Assembly: GCA_027531255.1 (NCBI GenBank)
Contig: JAPZRU010000014.1
Coordinates: 1-64,000, forward strand
DNA from: Steroidobacteraceae bacterium
GTDB taxonomy: Bacteria > Pseudomonadota > Gammaproteobacteria > Steroidobacterales > Steroidobacteraceae
DNA: 64,000 nt
Direction: 5' to 3'
Position 1 is the stretch's first letter; every line of letters starts with the position of its first letter. The position numbers and the translations under genes are program-made. Below, in pieces: positions 35,163 through 45,365 of this stretch. The notes under the pieces were generated by a model, which worked only from the letters and a program-made list of their open reading frames with translations, searched no databases and was not told the origin of the DNA.

Positions 35163-36032
35163 TTGGCGCTATCGACATCGACGACTTCGGCAGCCGTGCT
35201 GTCCGTCGCAGTGACGCGCGACAGCAGCATGCCGCAGGCGCTTTTCGACGCAGGCACACTCGAGTTCGACGACGAGGACGCCTCCGACTTGGCCGGCGAG
35301 GCGGCGACCGCCACGGGGGAGTACGGCACGGCCACCGCGATCACGTCGCAGGGCGTGAACGGGATCGCGGCATCCAACACCAAGGCGGTCGACGACGAGG
35401 GCCTGCGGCAGACGTCGATCGGCGGGCCTTTCGCAATCGCGCTGTCGGTGTGGACGGACACCTTCACGATCACGAATGGCAGCGGCCCCGGGACGCTCGC
35501 GATCAGCAGCACGATCACGGGGACGTTCGGCGACGAATTCGGCGCCGATGGCCTCTACGCCTTGTTCAGGAACCTCGACCCCGATCTGCTGAGGGAGCTC
35601 CAGGATGATCCGATCGGCTTCCTGAACGGCCTGACGGATTCGGAGTTCGACGTTACCGAGAATGCGGTGCTCTTCCTGTGGCAGGGCGTTCCCGCACCGG
35701 GAACCGGCGAGGACTCGCCTTTCGTCGCAGTGGCGCCGGGCAGCCAGTTCGGCGGCGTACTCACCGGGACCCTCGCCTTCGCCTACGACACGCCGTTCAC
35801 GCTGACCAGCCTCTTCTACGGCGGCGCCAGCGACCTCGGTTCGATCAGCTCGCTGAACTCGGCACGGTTCGGCATCACGGCGCCGGACGGCGCGACGATC
35901 CTGACCGGGAGCAACTTCGAGTACGACGACGCCGCCGCGGTCCCGGAACCGGGCACGTTGGCCTTGCTCGCGCTCGGTCTTGGTGGCCTGGCGGTGCGTG
36001 TGCGGCGCGCCAAGGCACTCACCACGGCGTAG
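35163..36032 (+). CDS. PEP-CTERM sorting domain protein
   Basis: 289 aa from TTG 35163. The C terminus has the PEP-CTERM sorting signal: AVPEPGT, a hydrophobic span, then VRVRRAK, recognised by exosortase EpsH/XrtA in EPS-producing bacteria. The body is Thr/Gly/Asp-rich and secreted-looking, without a known enzyme domain. The signal peptide in the same frame begins upstream of TTG 35163 (PRTTIGLVAICLLALSTSTTSAA from about 35127), yet between the in-frame TAA at 35121 and 35163 there is no ATG, GTG or TTG. AGGAG at 35111 points to a start at 35121-35124 that now reads TAA AAG. The start may be mutated or mis-sequenced. No exosortase in the window. Confidence 0.75.
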   Translation: MALSTSTTSAAVLSVAVTRDSSMPQALFDAGTLEFDDEDASDLAGEAATATGEYGTATAITSQGVNGIAASNTKAVDDEGLRQTSIGGPFAIALSVWTDTFTITNGSGPGTLAISSTITGTFGDEFGADGLYALFRNLDPDLLRELQDDPIGFLNGLTDSEFDVTENAVLFLWQGVPAPGTGEDSPFVAVAPGSQFGGVLTGTLAFAYDTPFTLTSLFYGGASDLGSISSLNSARFGITAPDGATILTGSNFEYDDAAAVPEPGTLALLALGLGGLAVRVRRAKALTTA

Positions 36033-36047
36033 CGCGGCTCGGAACGC

Positions 36048-36080
36048 ACGGGCGGCCGCTCCCGCGGGCCGCCCGTTTCC
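36048..36080 (+). terminator. Hairpin after the PEP-CTERM gene
   Basis: ACGGGCGGCC (36048-36057), 9-base loop, GGCCGCCCGT (36067-36076), then TTCC. Perfect 10-bp stem between convergent genes; may stop transcripts from both sides. Confidence 0.6.
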
Positions 36081-36172
36081 GACGAATTGAACCCTGCGGG
36101 AACGAGTCGCCCACCGTGACAGGAGAGCCACGACGCGGGCGACCGGGGGGTGTGGCGTGGAAGCAGCGCGCC

Positions 36173-37612
36173 CTACGCCTGCACCTCGAGGATCTTCATC
36201 GAGTTCGTGCCGCCCTGGACGCCGGTCAACTCGCCCTTGGTGACGATGATCAGGTCGCCGCGCCGGCAGAGCCCCAGCTCCACCAGCAGGTGAAAGATCG
36301 ACGGGTAGAGGATGTTCGGGTCGGTGTGCGTGACGTCGAACGCGACCGGATACACGCCGCGGTAGAGCGTGACACGGCGGCGCGTCGCCTCGTGGCGCGT
36401 GAACGCGTAGATCGGGATGTCGGAGCGGATGCGCGACATCCAGAGCGGCGTCGAGCCCGACTCCGTCAGCGCGACGATCGCCTTCACGTCCATGTGGTTC
36501 GCCGTGTACATCACGGCCATCGCAATCGCCTGGTCCTTGCTGCCGAACTGCTCGTCGGAGCGCTGGCGCAGGCGCTGGAACTCCAGCTGGTAGTGCTCCG
36601 CGCCCTCGATCACCGAGGCCATCGCCTCGACGGCCTTCAGCGGGTACTTGCCCACGGCGCTCTCGGCCGAGAGCATCACCGCGTCGGTGCCGTCCAGCAC
36701 CGCGTTCGAGACGTCCGAGACCTCGGCGCGCGTCGGCACCGGGTTCTGGATCATCGACTCCATCATCTGGGTCGCGGTGATCACGACCCGGTACTTCTGG
36801 CGGGCCGCCCGGATGATCCGCTTCTGCAGGCCGGTGAGGCCGGCGTAGCCGACCTCGACCGCGAGGTCGCCGCGCGCGACCATCACCGCGTCGCTCGCGA
36901 CCACGATGTCGTCGAGGTGACGGATCGCTTCGGCGCGCTCGATCTTCGCGACCGTGCGGGCGACGCCGCCGGCCCTGCGTACCAGCTCGCGCGCCTCGTT
37001 CATGTCCTCGGCGCTCTTCGGAAACGACACCGCGAGGTAGTCGAGGTCGAGCTCCGCGGCGAACTTGATGTCCTCGCGGTCCTTGTCCGTGAGCGCGCCG
37101 GCCGAGAGTCCGCCGCCGCGGCGGTTCAGGCCCTTGTTGTTCGACAGCTCGCCACCGGTCGTCACCGTGGTGACGACCCGCGGGCCGTGCACGTGGTCGA
37201 CCGTGAGCACGATCAGGCCGTCGTTCAGCAGCAGCACGTCGCCCGGGTGCACGTCCTGCGGCAGCGCCTTGTAGGCACAGCCGACCGCATCCTGGTCGCC
37301 GGCGTTCGGGTCGAGCGAGACGTCGAGCGTGAAGCGCTCGCCCTCGCGGAGCGTCACCACGCCGTCGCGGAAGCGGTCGATCCGGATCTTGGGGCCGCTC
37401 AGGTCGCCGAGGATGCCGACGTAGCGGCCGACGCTCTCGGCGGCGTCGCGCACGAGCTTCACGCGGCGCGCGTGGTCCTCGAAGCGACCGTGCGAGAAGT
37501 TGACGCGCACGACGTCGACGCCGGCGCGGATCAGGTCGGCGAGGACCTGGCGGTCGTCCGTCGCCGGGCCGAGCGTGGCGACGATCTTCGTGCGCCGCGG
37601 AGCAGGTACCAT
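36173..37612 (-). CDS. pyk: Pyruvate kinase
   Basis: 479 aa. Converts PEP and ADP to pyruvate and ATP. Blocks are RRTKIVATLGPA (7-18), the substrate-binding NFSHG, the active-site DLAVEVGYAGLTGLQKRII, the signature-like IERAEAIRHLDDIV region, and the barrel MMESMIQNPVPTRAEVSDVSNAVLDGTDAVMLSAESA-type segment. The C-terminal regulatory domain is complete. It starts 4 bases after pgk and ends the tkt-gapA-pgk-pyk run. Confidence 0.97.
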   Translation of the reverse strand: MVPAPRRTKIVATLGPATDDRQVLADLIRAGVDVVRVNFSHGRFEDHARRVKLVRDAAESVGRYVGILGDLSGPKIRIDRFRDGVVTLREGERFTLDVSLDPNAGDQDAVGCAYKALPQDVHPGDVLLLNDGLIVLTVDHVHGPRVVTTVTTGGELSNNKGLNRRGGGLSAGALTDKDREDIKFAAELDLDYLAVSFPKSAEDMNEARELVRRAGGVARTVAKIERAEAIRHLDDIVVASDAVMVARGDLAVEVGYAGLTGLQKRIIRAARQKYRVVITATQMMESMIQNPVPTRAEVSDVSNAVLDGTDAVMLSAESAVGKYPLKAVEAMASVIEGAEHYQLEFQRLRQRSDEQFGSKDQAIAMAVMYTANHMDVKAIVALTESGSTPLWMSRIRSDIPIYAFTRHEATRRRVTLYRGVYPVAFDVTHTDPNILYPSIFHLLVELGLCRRGDLIIVTKGELTGVQGGTNSMKILEVQA

Positions 37613-37616
37613 CCGG

Positions 37617-38810
37617 TCAGCCTTGCCGGTTCGCCGCGCGGGCCTCTAGCATCGCGACCGCGGGAAGCGTGTTGCCCTCGACGAACTCGAGGAACGCGCC
37701 GCCGCCGGTCGAGATGTACGAGATGCCGTCCTCGACGCGGTACTTCTCGATCGCGGCCAGCGTGTCGCCGCCGCCGGCGAGCGAGAAGGCCTTCGAGCGG
37801 GCGATCGCGTTCGCGAGCGTCTTCGTGCCCTCGCCGAACTGGTCGAACTCGAACACGCCGACCGGGCCGTTCCAGATCACCGTGCCGGCCTGCTCGATGA
37901 TGCGGGACAGGCGCTCGGCGGTGTCCGGCCCGATGTCGAGGATCATCTCGTCTGCGCCGACGTCCGCCACGGACTTCACGTCGGCCTCGGCCCTGGCCGA
38001 GAACTCCTTCCCGACGACGACGTCGGTCGGCAGCGGGATCTCGGTGCCCTTGGCCGCGGCCTGCGCCAGCAGCCGCTTCGCGATGTCGGTCATGTCCGCC
38101 TCGACGAGGCTCCTGCCGACCGGCAGCCCCTGCGCCAGCAGGAAGGTGTTGGCGATGCCGCCGCCGACGATCAGCTGGTCCACGCGCGCGAGCAGCGCCT
38201 CGAGCACCGTGAGCTTGGTCGACACCTTCGAGCCCGCCACGATCGCGACCAGCGGCCGCTTCGGCTTCTCCAGCGCGGTCTCGAGCGCGACCAGCTCGTT
38301 CACGAGCAGCGGGCCCGCGCAGGCGACCGGGGCGTACTTGCCGACGCCGTGCGTGCTGGCCTCGGCGCGGTGCGCGGTGCCGAAGGCATCCATCACGTAG
38401 ACGTCGCAGAGCGCTGCCATCTGGCGCGCGAGTTCTTCCCTGTCCTTCTTCTCGCCCTCGTTGAAGCGCACGTTCTCGAGCAGCACGGCCTCGCCGGCGG
38501 CCGGGGCGACGTCCGCGCCCGACAGCCAGTCCTTCACGAGCGGCACCTTGCGGCCCAGCAGTTCGGACAGGCGCGTCGCGACCGGCGCGAGCGAGAACTC
38601 GTCCGCCGGCCTGCCTTCCTCCGGGCGGCCGAGGTGCGACATCAGCAGCACGCGCGCGCCGGCGTCCAGCGCCATCCGGATCGTGGGCAACGAGGCGCGG
38701 ATGCGCGCGTCGCTGGTGACCACGCCGTCCGCGACGGGGACGTTCAGGTCCTCGCGGATCAGCACGCGCTTGCCCTTCAGGTCCAGGTCCTGCATCCGGA
38801 TGACTTTCAT
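37617..38810 (-). CDS. pgk: Phosphoglycerate kinase
   Basis: 397 aa from ATG 38810. Interconverts 1,3-bisphosphoglycerate/ADP and 3-phosphoglycerate/ATP. Blocks are [36 protein letters not shown], the hinge [15 protein letters not shown], and the nucleotide site [12 protein letters not shown] with STGGGAFLE. An in-frame GTG at 38822 exists, but GGAGG sits 5 bases before ATG 38810 and the family starts here. It lies 13 bases after gapA. Confidence 0.96.
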   Translation of the reverse strand: MKVIRMQDLDLKGKRVLIREDLNVPVADGVVTSDARIRASLPTIRMALDAGARVLLMSHLGRPEEGRPADEFSLAPVATRLSELLGRKVPLVKDWLSGADVAPAAGEAVLLENVRFNEGEKKDREELARQMAALCDVYVMDAFGTAHRAEASTHGVGKYAPVACAGPLLVNELVALETALEKPKRPLVAIVAGSKVSTKLTVLEALLARVDQLIVGGGIANTFLLAQGLPVGRSLVEADMTDIAKRLLAQAAAKGTEIPLPTDVVVGKEFSARAEADVKSVADVGADEMILDIGPDTAERLSRIIEQAGTVIWNGPVGVFEFDQFGEGTKTLANAIARSKAFSLAGGGDTLAAIEKYRVEDGISYISTGGGAFLEFVEGNTLPAVAMLEARAANRQG

Positions 38811-38823
38811 GCCTGCCTCCACG

Positions 38824-39837
38824 TCAGCCCGCGCGGCTCCAGGCCAGCGTGGTGTCGAGCATGCGGTTCGAGAAGCCCCACTCGTTGTCGTACCACGCGC
38901 ACACCTTCACGGTGGTGCCGTCGATGACCTTCGTCAGCGTGGCGTCGTACGTGGACGAGGCCGGGTCGTGGTTGAAGTCCACCGACACCAGCGGCCCGTC
39001 GCTGTACGCGAGCACGCCCTTCAGGGCGCCCGTCGAGGCTTCCTTCAGGATCGCGTTGATCTCCTCGATCGTGGTCGCGCGCTTCGCGACGAACGTGAGG
39101 TCGACCAGCGAGACGTTGATGGTCGGCACGCGGACCGCGAAGCCGTCGAGCTTGCCCTTCAGTTCCGGCAGCACGAGACCGACCGCGGCCGCGGCGCCGG
39201 TCTTGGTCGGGATCATCGACTGCGTGGCGGACCGCGCGCGGCGGAGGTCCTTGTGGAACACGTCGGTCAGCACCTGGTCGTTCGTGTAGGCGTGGATCGT
39301 CGTCATGATGCCGTTCACGACGCCGATCTTCTCGTGCAGCGGCTTGACCAGCGGCGCGAGGCAGTTGGTCGTGCACGAGGCGTTCGAGATGACGGTCATG
39401 TCCTTCCGGAGCGTCTGGTGGTTGACGCCGTAGACGATCGTCGCGTCGACGCCGCCCTCGGCGGGCGCCGAGATGACGACCTTCTTCGCGCCGCCTTCCA
39501 GGTGCTTCGCGGCCTTCTCCTTGTTGGCGAACAGGCCCGTGCACTCGAACACGTACTCGACGCCGAGCTGGCCCCACGGGAGCTTCGACGGATCGCGCTC
39601 GGCGAGCACGCGGATCTTGTCCCCGTTGACGATCATGCAGTCGCCGTCGACCGAGACCTCGCCCGGGAACTTGCCGTGCGCCGTGTCGTAGCGAGTCAGG
39701 TGGGCGTTGGTCTGCGCGTCGCCGAGGTCGTTGATCGCGACGATCTGGATCTCGCCGGTGCGGTTGGCCTCGTAGAGCGCCCGCAGCACGTTGCGACCGA
39801 TGCGGCCGTAGCCGTTGATACCCACCTTGATGGCCAT
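38824..39837 (-). CDS. gapA: Glyceraldehyde-3-phosphate dehydrogenase, type I
   Basis: 337 aa. NAD(P)-dependent phosphorylating GAPDH. The Rossmann motif [15 protein letters not shown] opens the protein, the catalytic Cys is in [13 protein letters not shown], the His in HAYTNDQ, and [13 protein letters not shown] is at the C terminus. The adenine-binding loop carries INDLGD, where Asp favours NAD. ATG 39837 gives the family start MAIKVGING. Located 68 bases after tkt, as in many Calvin-cycle or glycolytic clusters. Confidence 0.97.
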   Translation of the reverse strand: MAIKVGINGYGRIGRNVLRALYEANRTGEIQIVAINDLGDAQTNAHLTRYDTAHGKFPGEVSVDGDCMIVNGDKIRVLAERDPSKLPWGQLGVEYVFECTGLFANKEKAAKHLEGGAKKVVISAPAEGGVDATIVYGVNHQTLRKDMTVISNASCTTNCLAPLVKPLHEKIGVVNGIMTTIHAYTNDQVLTDVFHKDLRRARSATQSMIPTKTGAAAAVGLVLPELKGKLDGFAVRVPTINVSLVDLTFVAKRATTIEEINAILKEASTGALKGVLAYSDGPLVSVDFNHDPASSTYDATLTKVIDGTTVKVCAWYDNEWGFSNRMLDTTLAWSRAG

Positions 39838-39905
39838 GTCGTTACCTACCTCTCGTTGTGACTCTTCTGCGCACCGGACCCGCCGACCGCGGCGGGCGCC
39901 GCGAA

Positions 39906-41903
39906 TCAGCCGCCGAGCACCGCGCGGGCGCGCTCGACCACGCGCTCCGCCGTGAAGCCGAAGTGGCGGAACAGGTCCTTCGCCGGCGCCGAGGCGCCGA
40001 AGCGGTCCAGGCCGATCACGCGGTCGAGCGTGCCGACGTAGCGGCACCACCAGTCCGGCGAGCCGGCTTCGATCGCGAGGCGGGGCACGCCGGGCGGCAG
40101 CACCGCGTCGCGCCAGTCCTGCGGCTGGCGATCGTAGACTTCCGGGCACGGCATCGACACGACGCGGACGCGCCGGCCCGCTGCAGCGAGCGCCTTTTGC
40201 GCGTCGACGGCAAGCGCGACCTCGGAGCCCGTGGCGATCAGCACGAGTTCCGGCGCGCCGTCGGCCTCGACGAGCACGTAGCCGCCGCGGCGCGCCGCCG
40301 CGACCTGCTCGGACGTGCGCGGCTGCGCGGGCAGCGCCTGGCGGGTCAGCACGAGCGCCGTCGGGCCGTTGCGACGCTCGATCGCGTCCGCCCACGCGAC
40401 GTGCGTCTCGAGCGCGTCGCACGGCCGCCAGAGCGTCATGCCCGGGATCAGCCGCAGGCTCGCGAGGTGCTCGACCGGCTGGTGCGTGGGGCCGTCCTCG
40501 CCGAGGCCGATCGAGTCGTGCGTGTAGACGAGCACCGTCGGCACCTGCATCAGGCAGGCCATGCGCACGGCGTTGCGCGCGTAGTCCGAGAACACGAGGA
40601 ACGTGCCGCCGTAAGGCTGGAAGCCGCCGTGCAGCGCGAGGCCGTTCAGGCCCGCGGTCATGCCGAACTCGCGGACGCCCCAGTAGACGTAGTTGCCTGA
40701 CGCGTCCGCGGCCGTGACGCCCTTCGAGTCCCTGCGGTTGGTGTTGTTCGAGCCGGTGAGGTCCGCCGAGCCGCCCAGCAGTTCGGGCAGGCTCGGGCCG
40801 AACGCGTTGAGCGCCGCCTGCGAGGCCTGGCGCGTGGCGACGGCGCCGGCGGAGGACTGCACCTTCGCGAGGGTTTCCTGCAGCAGCTGCGGCCAGTTCG
40901 CCGGCAGGTGGCCGCGCATGCGGCGCTCGAACTCGGAGGCGAGCTCCGGGTAGAGCTTGCGGTACTCCTTGTACGTGCGCTGCCACCTGGCTTCCGCGCG
41001 CTTGCCCTTGGCGCGGGCATCCCACGCGTCGCGGATCTCCTGCGGCACCACGAAAGGCTCGTGCGGCCACTCGAGGCGCTCGCGGGCCGCCTTCACCTCG
41101 TCCGCGCCGAGCGGCGCGCCGTGCGTGGCCTCGGTGCCCTGCTTGTTCGGCGCGCCCCAGCCGATGATCGTCTTGCAGCAGATCAGCGTCGGCTTCGCGG
41201 TTTCCCTGCGGGCCTTCCTGATCGCGCGCATCAGCTGCCCCGCGTCGTGCCCGTCGACGTTCCGGATCACCTGCCAGCCGTAGGATTCGAAGCGCTTCGG
41301 CGTGTCGTCCGTGAACCAGCCGTGCACCTCGCCGTCGATCGAGATGCCGTTGTCGTCGTAGAACACGATCAACTTGCCGAGGCCGAGCGTGCCCGCGAGC
41401 GAGCAGGCCTCGTGCGAGACGCCCTCCATCAGGCAGCCGTCGCCGGCGAACACGTAGGTGTAGTGGTCGACCAGCGCGAGGTCCGGCCGGTTGAACTGCG
41501 CCGCCAGGATCTTCTCGGCGAGCGCCATGCCGACCGCGTTCGCGAGCCCCTGGCCGAGCGGCCCGGTGGTGGTCTCGATGCCGAGGTGCGGCTCGCGCTC
41601 CGGGTGACCGGCGGTGTGCGAACCGAGCTGGCGGAAACGCTTCAGCTCGTCGATCGACAGCGGGTAGCCGGCCAGGTGCAGCAGCGAGTAGAGGAGCATC
41701 GAGCCGTGGCCGTTCGACAGCACGAAGCGGTCCCGATCGAACCAGGCCGGGTTCCCCGGGTTGTGCTTCAGGAAGTCGCGCCAGAGCACTTCCGCGATGT
41801 CCGCCATGCCCATCGGCATGCCGGGGTGGCCCGAGTTCGCCTGCTGGACCGCGTCCATCGAGAGCGCGCGGATGGCGTTGGCAAGCGGGCGACGGTTCTG
41901 CAT
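39906..41903 (-). CDS. tkt: Transketolase
   Basis: 665 aa from ATG 41903. The thiamine-pyrophosphate enzyme of the pentose phosphate pathway and Calvin cycle. Marks are [21 protein letters not shown] at the N terminus, the TPP/metal-binding [16 protein letters not shown], the [10 protein letters not shown] loop and the pyrimidine-domain [18 protein letters not shown]. The frame runs open to 42017, but the leader there is not transketolase-like. First gene of the tkt-gapA-pgk-pyk run, divergent from metK. Confidence 0.97.
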   Translation of the reverse strand: MQNRRPLANAIRALSMDAVQQANSGHPGMPMGMADIAEVLWRDFLKHNPGNPAWFDRDRFVLSNGHGSMLLYSLLHLAGYPLSIDELKRFRQLGSHTAGHPEREPHLGIETTTGPLGQGLANAVGMALAEKILAAQFNRPDLALVDHYTYVFAGDGCLMEGVSHEACSLAGTLGLGKLIVFYDDNGISIDGEVHGWFTDDTPKRFESYGWQVIRNVDGHDAGQLMRAIRKARRETAKPTLICCKTIIGWGAPNKQGTEATHGAPLGADEVKAARERLEWPHEPFVVPQEIRDAWDARAKGKRAEARWQRTYKEYRKLYPELASEFERRMRGHLPANWPQLLQETLAKVQSSAGAVATRQASQAALNAFGPSLPELLGGSADLTGSNNTNRRDSKGVTAADASGNYVYWGVREFGMTAGLNGLALHGGFQPYGGTFLVFSDYARNAVRMACLMQVPTVLVYTHDSIGLGEDGPTHQPVEHLASLRLIPGMTLWRPCDALETHVAWADAIERRNGPTALVLTRQALPAQPRTSEQVAAARRGGYVLVEADGAPELVLIATGSEVALAVDAQKALAAAGRRVRVVSMPCPEVYDRQPQDWRDAVLPPGVPRLAIEAGSPDWWCRYVGTLDRVIGLDRFGASAPAKDLFRHFGFTAERVVERARAVLGG

Positions 41904-42008
41904 GCGGGGGAGTCCTGGGTCGGGGCGTGGGCGGAGCCCTGGCGGGCCCGAGGAAGCCGCGCATTTTCCCTTACGGCCCCTCGACGGGGCAATGGTCGAG
42001 GCCTCCTG

Positions 42009-42014
42009 TATACT
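42009..42014 (+). promoter_or_regulatory. Candidate -10 box for metK
   Basis: TATACT lies 37 bases before the metK ATG. No good -35 is seen at 16-18 bases upstream. Confidence 0.35.
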
Positions 42015-42051
42015 CACGGGTTTCCAATCACTCCGCGGGGCTCAGATCCGG

Positions 42052-43233
42052 ATGGCTTCCCAGTCTGTGAAGAACGGCGCGAACTCCTACCTGTTCACCT
42101 CCGAGTCGGTGTCCGAGGGCCATCCGGACAAGGTCGCCGACCAGATCTCCGACGCCGTGCTCGACTCCATCCTCGCGCAGGACCAGAAGGCACGCGTGGC
42201 GTGCGAGACGCTCGTGAAGACCGGCTGCGTGATCGTCGCCGGCGAAGTCACCACCTCCGCGTGGGTCGACCTCGAGGCGCTGGTGCGCCGCACCGTCCTC
42301 GAGATCGGCTACGACAGCTCCGACATGGGCTTCGACGGCGCGAGCTGCGCGGTGATCAACATCATCGGCAAGCAGTCTCCCGACATCGCGCAGGGCGTCG
42401 ACCGCAAGGACCCGCGCAAGCAGGGCGCCGGCGACCAGGGCCTGATGTTCGGCTACGCGACCAACGAGACCGACGTGCTGATGCCCGCGCCGATCACCTA
42501 CGCGCACCGGCTCGTGAAGAAGCAGGCACAGGTCAGGAAGAGCGGCAGGCTCCAGTGGCTGCGGCCGGACGCGAAGAGCCAGATCACCTTCCGCTACGAG
42601 CACGACCGCCCGGTCGGCATCGAGGCGGTCGTGCTGTCGACGCAGCACGCGCCGGAGGTCTCGCAGAAGAAGCTCCGCGAGGGCGTGATGGAGGAGATCA
42701 TCCTCCCGGTGCTGCCGAAGAAGTGGCTCGACAGGAAGACGAAGTTCCACATCAACCCGACCGGCAAGTTCGTGATCGGCGGGCCGGTGGGCGACTGCGG
42801 CCTGACCGGCCGCAAGATCATCGTCGACAGCTACGGCGGTTTCGCCCGCCACGGCGGCGGCGCGTTCTCCGGCAAGGATCCGTCGAAGGTCGACCGCTCG
42901 GCCGCGTACGCCGCGCGCTACGTCGCCAAGAACATCGTCGCCGCGGGGCTCGCGGAGCGCTGCGAGGTGCAGGTCTCCTACGCGATCGGCGTCGCCGAGC
43001 CGACCTCGGTGATGGTCGAGACCTTCGGCACCTCGAAACTGTCGCGCGAGCAGCTGACGAAGCTCGTGCGCGCGAACTTCGACCTGACGCCGTACGGCCT
43101 GCGCGAGATGCTGGACCTCGCCCGCCCGATCTACGAGGCGACCGCCGCCTACGGCCACTTCGGCCGCGAGGAGCCGGAGTTCAGCTGGGAGCGCACCGAC
43201 AAGGCCAAGGCACTCAAGGCCGCGGCCCGCTGA
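42052..43233 (+). CDS. metK: S-adenosylmethionine synthetase
   Basis: 393 aa. Makes SAM from methionine and ATP. Signatures are [21 protein letters not shown] (ATP/methionine site), [31 protein letters not shown] with the catalytic Lys and the P-loop-like segment, and a normal C terminus. The frame is open upstream to 41761; ATG 42052 gives the family start. A strong hairpin follows the stop and ahcY comes next, forming a methylation-cycle pair. Confidence 0.97.
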   Translation: MASQSVKNGANSYLFTSESVSEGHPDKVADQISDAVLDSILAQDQKARVACETLVKTGCVIVAGEVTTSAWVDLEALVRRTVLEIGYDSSDMGFDGASCAVINIIGKQSPDIAQGVDRKDPRKQGAGDQGLMFGYATNETDVLMPAPITYAHRLVKKQAQVRKSGRLQWLRPDAKSQITFRYEHDRPVGIEAVVLSTQHAPEVSQKKLREGVMEEIILPVLPKKWLDRKTKFHINPTGKFVIGGPVGDCGLTGRKIIVDSYGGFARHGGGAFSGKDPSKVDRSAAYAARYVAKNIVAAGLAERCEVQVSYAIGVAEPTSVMVETFGTSKLSREQLTKLVRANFDLTPYGLREMLDLARPIYEATAAYGHFGREEPEFSWERTDKAKALKAAAR

Positions 43234-43245
43234 GCCGACATCCCG

Positions 43246-43273
43246 GCACGGCGGTCGCGTGACCGCCGTGCTT
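43246..43273 (+). terminator. Hairpin after metK
   Basis: GCACGGCGGTC (43246-43256), loop GCGT, GACCGCCGTGC (43261-43271), then TT. Perfect 11-bp stem 12 bases after the stop; probable terminator, although the T-run is short. Confidence 0.65.
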
Positions 43274-43444
43274 GCGGGCTCGCACGCGCGCGGCATACTG
43301 CCGGCGAATCCGCGGGCCCTGGACCGGCGAACGGCCGGACGGGAACGAGCCCGGCGCGCCCGGGACGGACAGGATCGACACGCGGCCCTCCCGGGGTCCG
43401 CCGGAGCAGAACCCGCGGGGATCACACCCCCCGCCCATCCGACC

Positions 43445-43525
43445 GCCCGAGGGGCGCTGCAGCAGACCGGCAGGGGCCGGCACTGTCAGGCTCGGGACGA
43501 CCGGACGACTCGACAACGGCGCCCG
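43445..43525 (+). promoter_or_regulatory. SAH riboswitch upstream of ahcY
   Basis: This RNA senses S-adenosylhomocysteine and turns on SAH recycling. The layout matches the family: CCCGAG (43446-43451) pairs with CTCGGG (43491-43496) as P1; CCGGC (43467-43471) pairs with GCCGG (43476-43480) in an inner hairpin; GGGCGC (43452-43457) pairs with GCGCCC (43519-43524) as the pseudoknot or P4. The GGGGCGCTGCAGC core and the AACGGCGCCC tail are hallmark sequences. It ends 26 bases before the ahcY start. The rest of the 318-base metK-ahcY gap holds only the metK hairpin. Confidence 0.9.
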
Positions 43526-43551
43526 TTCCATCCATCACCTGGAGTGAACGC

Positions 43552-44967
43552 ATGAACGCCGTAGTGAAGCTGAAGAACGACTTCCACGTCGCCGATCTCA
43601 AGCTGGCCGCCTGGGGCCGCAAGGAGATCACGATCGCCGAGACCGAGATGCCCGGCCTGATGGCCGTCCGCGAGGAATACGCGGCGCGCCAGCCGCTGAA
43701 GGGTGCGCGCATCGCCGGCTCCCTGCACATGACGATCCAGACCGCCGTGCTGATCGAGACGCTGAAGGCGCTCGGCGCGGACGTGCGCTGGGCCTCGTGC
43801 AACATCTACTCGACCCAGGACCACGCCGCCGCGGCGATCGTCGATGCCGGCACGCCGGTGTTCGCCTACAAGGGCGAGAGCCTCGAGGAGTACTGGGAGT
43901 TCACGCACCGGATCTTCGACTGGGCCGACGGCGGCACGCCGAACATGATCCTCGACGACGGCGGCGACGCGACGCTGCTTGTCCACCTCGGCCTCAAGGC
44001 GGAGGGCGATCCGTCCGTGATCGCGAACCCGACCAACGAGGAGGAGACCGCGCTCTACGCCTCGATCGCCAAGCGCCTGAAGACCAGGCCCGGCTACTAC
44101 GCGGCGATCGCGAAGAACATCCAGGGCGTCACGGAAGAGACGACCACGGGCGTGCACCGCCTGTACGAGATGCAGAACAAGGGCACGCTGCTGTTCCCGG
44201 CGATCAACGTCAACGACTCGGTCACGAAGTCGAAGTTCGACAACCTGTACGGCTGCCGCGAGTCGCTGGTCGACGCGATCAAGCGCGCGACCGACGTCAT
44301 GATCGCCGGCAAGGTCGCGGTGGTCTGCGGCTACGGCGACGTCGGCAAGGGCTCGGCGGAGGCGCTGAAGGCGCTGTCCGCGCAGGTGTGGGTGACCGAG
44401 ATCGACCCGATCTGCGCGCTGCAGGCGGCGATGGACGGCTACCGGGTCGTGACGATGGACTACGCGGCCGACAAGGCCGACATCTTCGTCACCGCCACCG
44501 GCAACCTGCACGTGGTCGACTACGGCCACATGAGCCGGATGAAGCACAACGCGATCGTCTGCAACATCGGCCACTTCGACAGCGAGATCGACATCGCGAG
44601 CCTCGTCGAGAAGTGCAGGTGGGACGAGATCAAGCCGCAGGTCGACCACGTCGAGTTCCCGGACGGCAAGCGGATCATCGTGCTGGCCAAGGGCCGTCTC
44701 GTGAACCTCGGCTGTGCGACCGGCCACCCGTCGTTCGTGATGTCGAACTCGTTCTCGAACCAGACGCTCGCGCAGATCGAGCTGTGGACGAACCGTTCGA
44801 AGTACGAGCACAGGGTCTACACGCTGCCGAAGCACCTCGACGAGCACGTCGCGCGCCTGCACCTGAAGCAGATCGGCGCCGAGCTCACCATGCTCTCGCC
44901 GAAGCAGGCGGCCTACATCGGCGTGAAGGTCGAGGGACCCTACAAGCCGGAGCATTATCGTTATTGA
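43552..44967 (+). CDS. ahcY: S-adenosylhomocysteine hydrolase
   Basis: 471 aa. Cleaves SAH to adenosine and homocysteine with bound NAD. Signatures are [40 protein letters not shown], the NAD-binding [33 protein letters not shown] and the C-terminal [21 protein letters not shown] lies 7 bases before the ATG. Expression is under the SAH riboswitch just upstream. metF or metH, frequent neighbours, are absent. Confidence 0.98.
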   Translation: MNAVVKLKNDFHVADLKLAAWGRKEITIAETEMPGLMAVREEYAARQPLKGARIAGSLHMTIQTAVLIETLKALGADVRWASCNIYSTQDHAAAAIVDAGTPVFAYKGESLEEYWEFTHRIFDWADGGTPNMILDDGGDATLLVHLGLKAEGDPSVIANPTNEEETALYASIAKRLKTRPGYYAAIAKNIQGVTEETTTGVHRLYEMQNKGTLLFPAINVNDSVTKSKFDNLYGCRESLVDAIKRATDVMIAGKVAVVCGYGDVGKGSAEALKALSAQVWVTEIDPICALQAAMDGYRVVTMDYAADKADIFVTATGNLHVVDYGHMSRMKHNAIVCNIGHFDSEIDIASLVEKCRWDEIKPQVDHVEFPDGKRIIVLAKGRLVNLGCATGHPSFVMSNSFSNQTLAQIELWTNRSKYEHRVYTLPKHLDEHVARLHLKQIGAELTMLSPKQAAYIGVKVEGPYKPEHYRY

Positions 44968-44993
44968 TCGGCGTCGCCTGCCGGCGCGCCGAT

Positions 44994-45024
44994 CCTCGAA
45001 TCGCGGCGCAGCCGCGATTCGAGG
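44994..45024 (+). terminator. Hairpin after ahcY
   Basis: CCTCGAATCGCGGC (44994-45007), loop GCA, GCCGCGATTCGAGG (45011-45024), perfect 14-bp stem 27 bases after the ahcY stop; no T-run. Confidence 0.6.
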
Positions 45025-45106
45025 CTGAAGGGCCCGGTCGGACGCGTCGCCCGGGCATGATGCGACGAGGTCTCGGAACGGCGGTCCGGGAAAGCGCGGG
45101 AAACGG

Positions 45107-45135
45107 GGGGTCTGCGGTGACGCAGGCCCCTTTTT
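45107..45135 (+). terminator. Intrinsic terminator
   Basis: GGGGTCTGCG (45107-45116), loop GTGA, CGCAGGCCCC (45121-45130), then TTTTT. Ten-bp stem with one T-G pair and a clear T-run. Confidence 0.8.
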
Positions 45136-45365
45136 CGTTCGGGGATGGTTTCGTGACGCCTCGCGCGGGTTCGCGTGGGGCCGGCGCAACGGACGGCGCG
45201 CCGCCGGCGGCGCGGAACCGTCGAGGGGCGCAAGTGTGCGGTCGCTCACGCAACGCCCCGCTCCCGCATGATCGGGATCACCTCCGGGCACTTTCCCCGG
45301 GGTCTATGCTCCAACCCCTCGGAGCGGCTCCATGCGGCCGGAAACGCGTCACGGAACGACCCCAC

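Larger units (their letters stand above)
44968..45365 (+). other. 398-base gap with two hairpins
   Basis: No gene is supported. It holds a 14-bp perfect hairpin (44994-45024) and a second terminator (45107-45135). Two such structures imply two transcript ends; an unseen small RNA between them (about 45030-45110) is possible but shows no other signal. Confidence 0.5.

Noticed and set aside
42015-42051. SAM riboswitch before metK
   Set aside because: The leader is too short and shows no SAM-family core.
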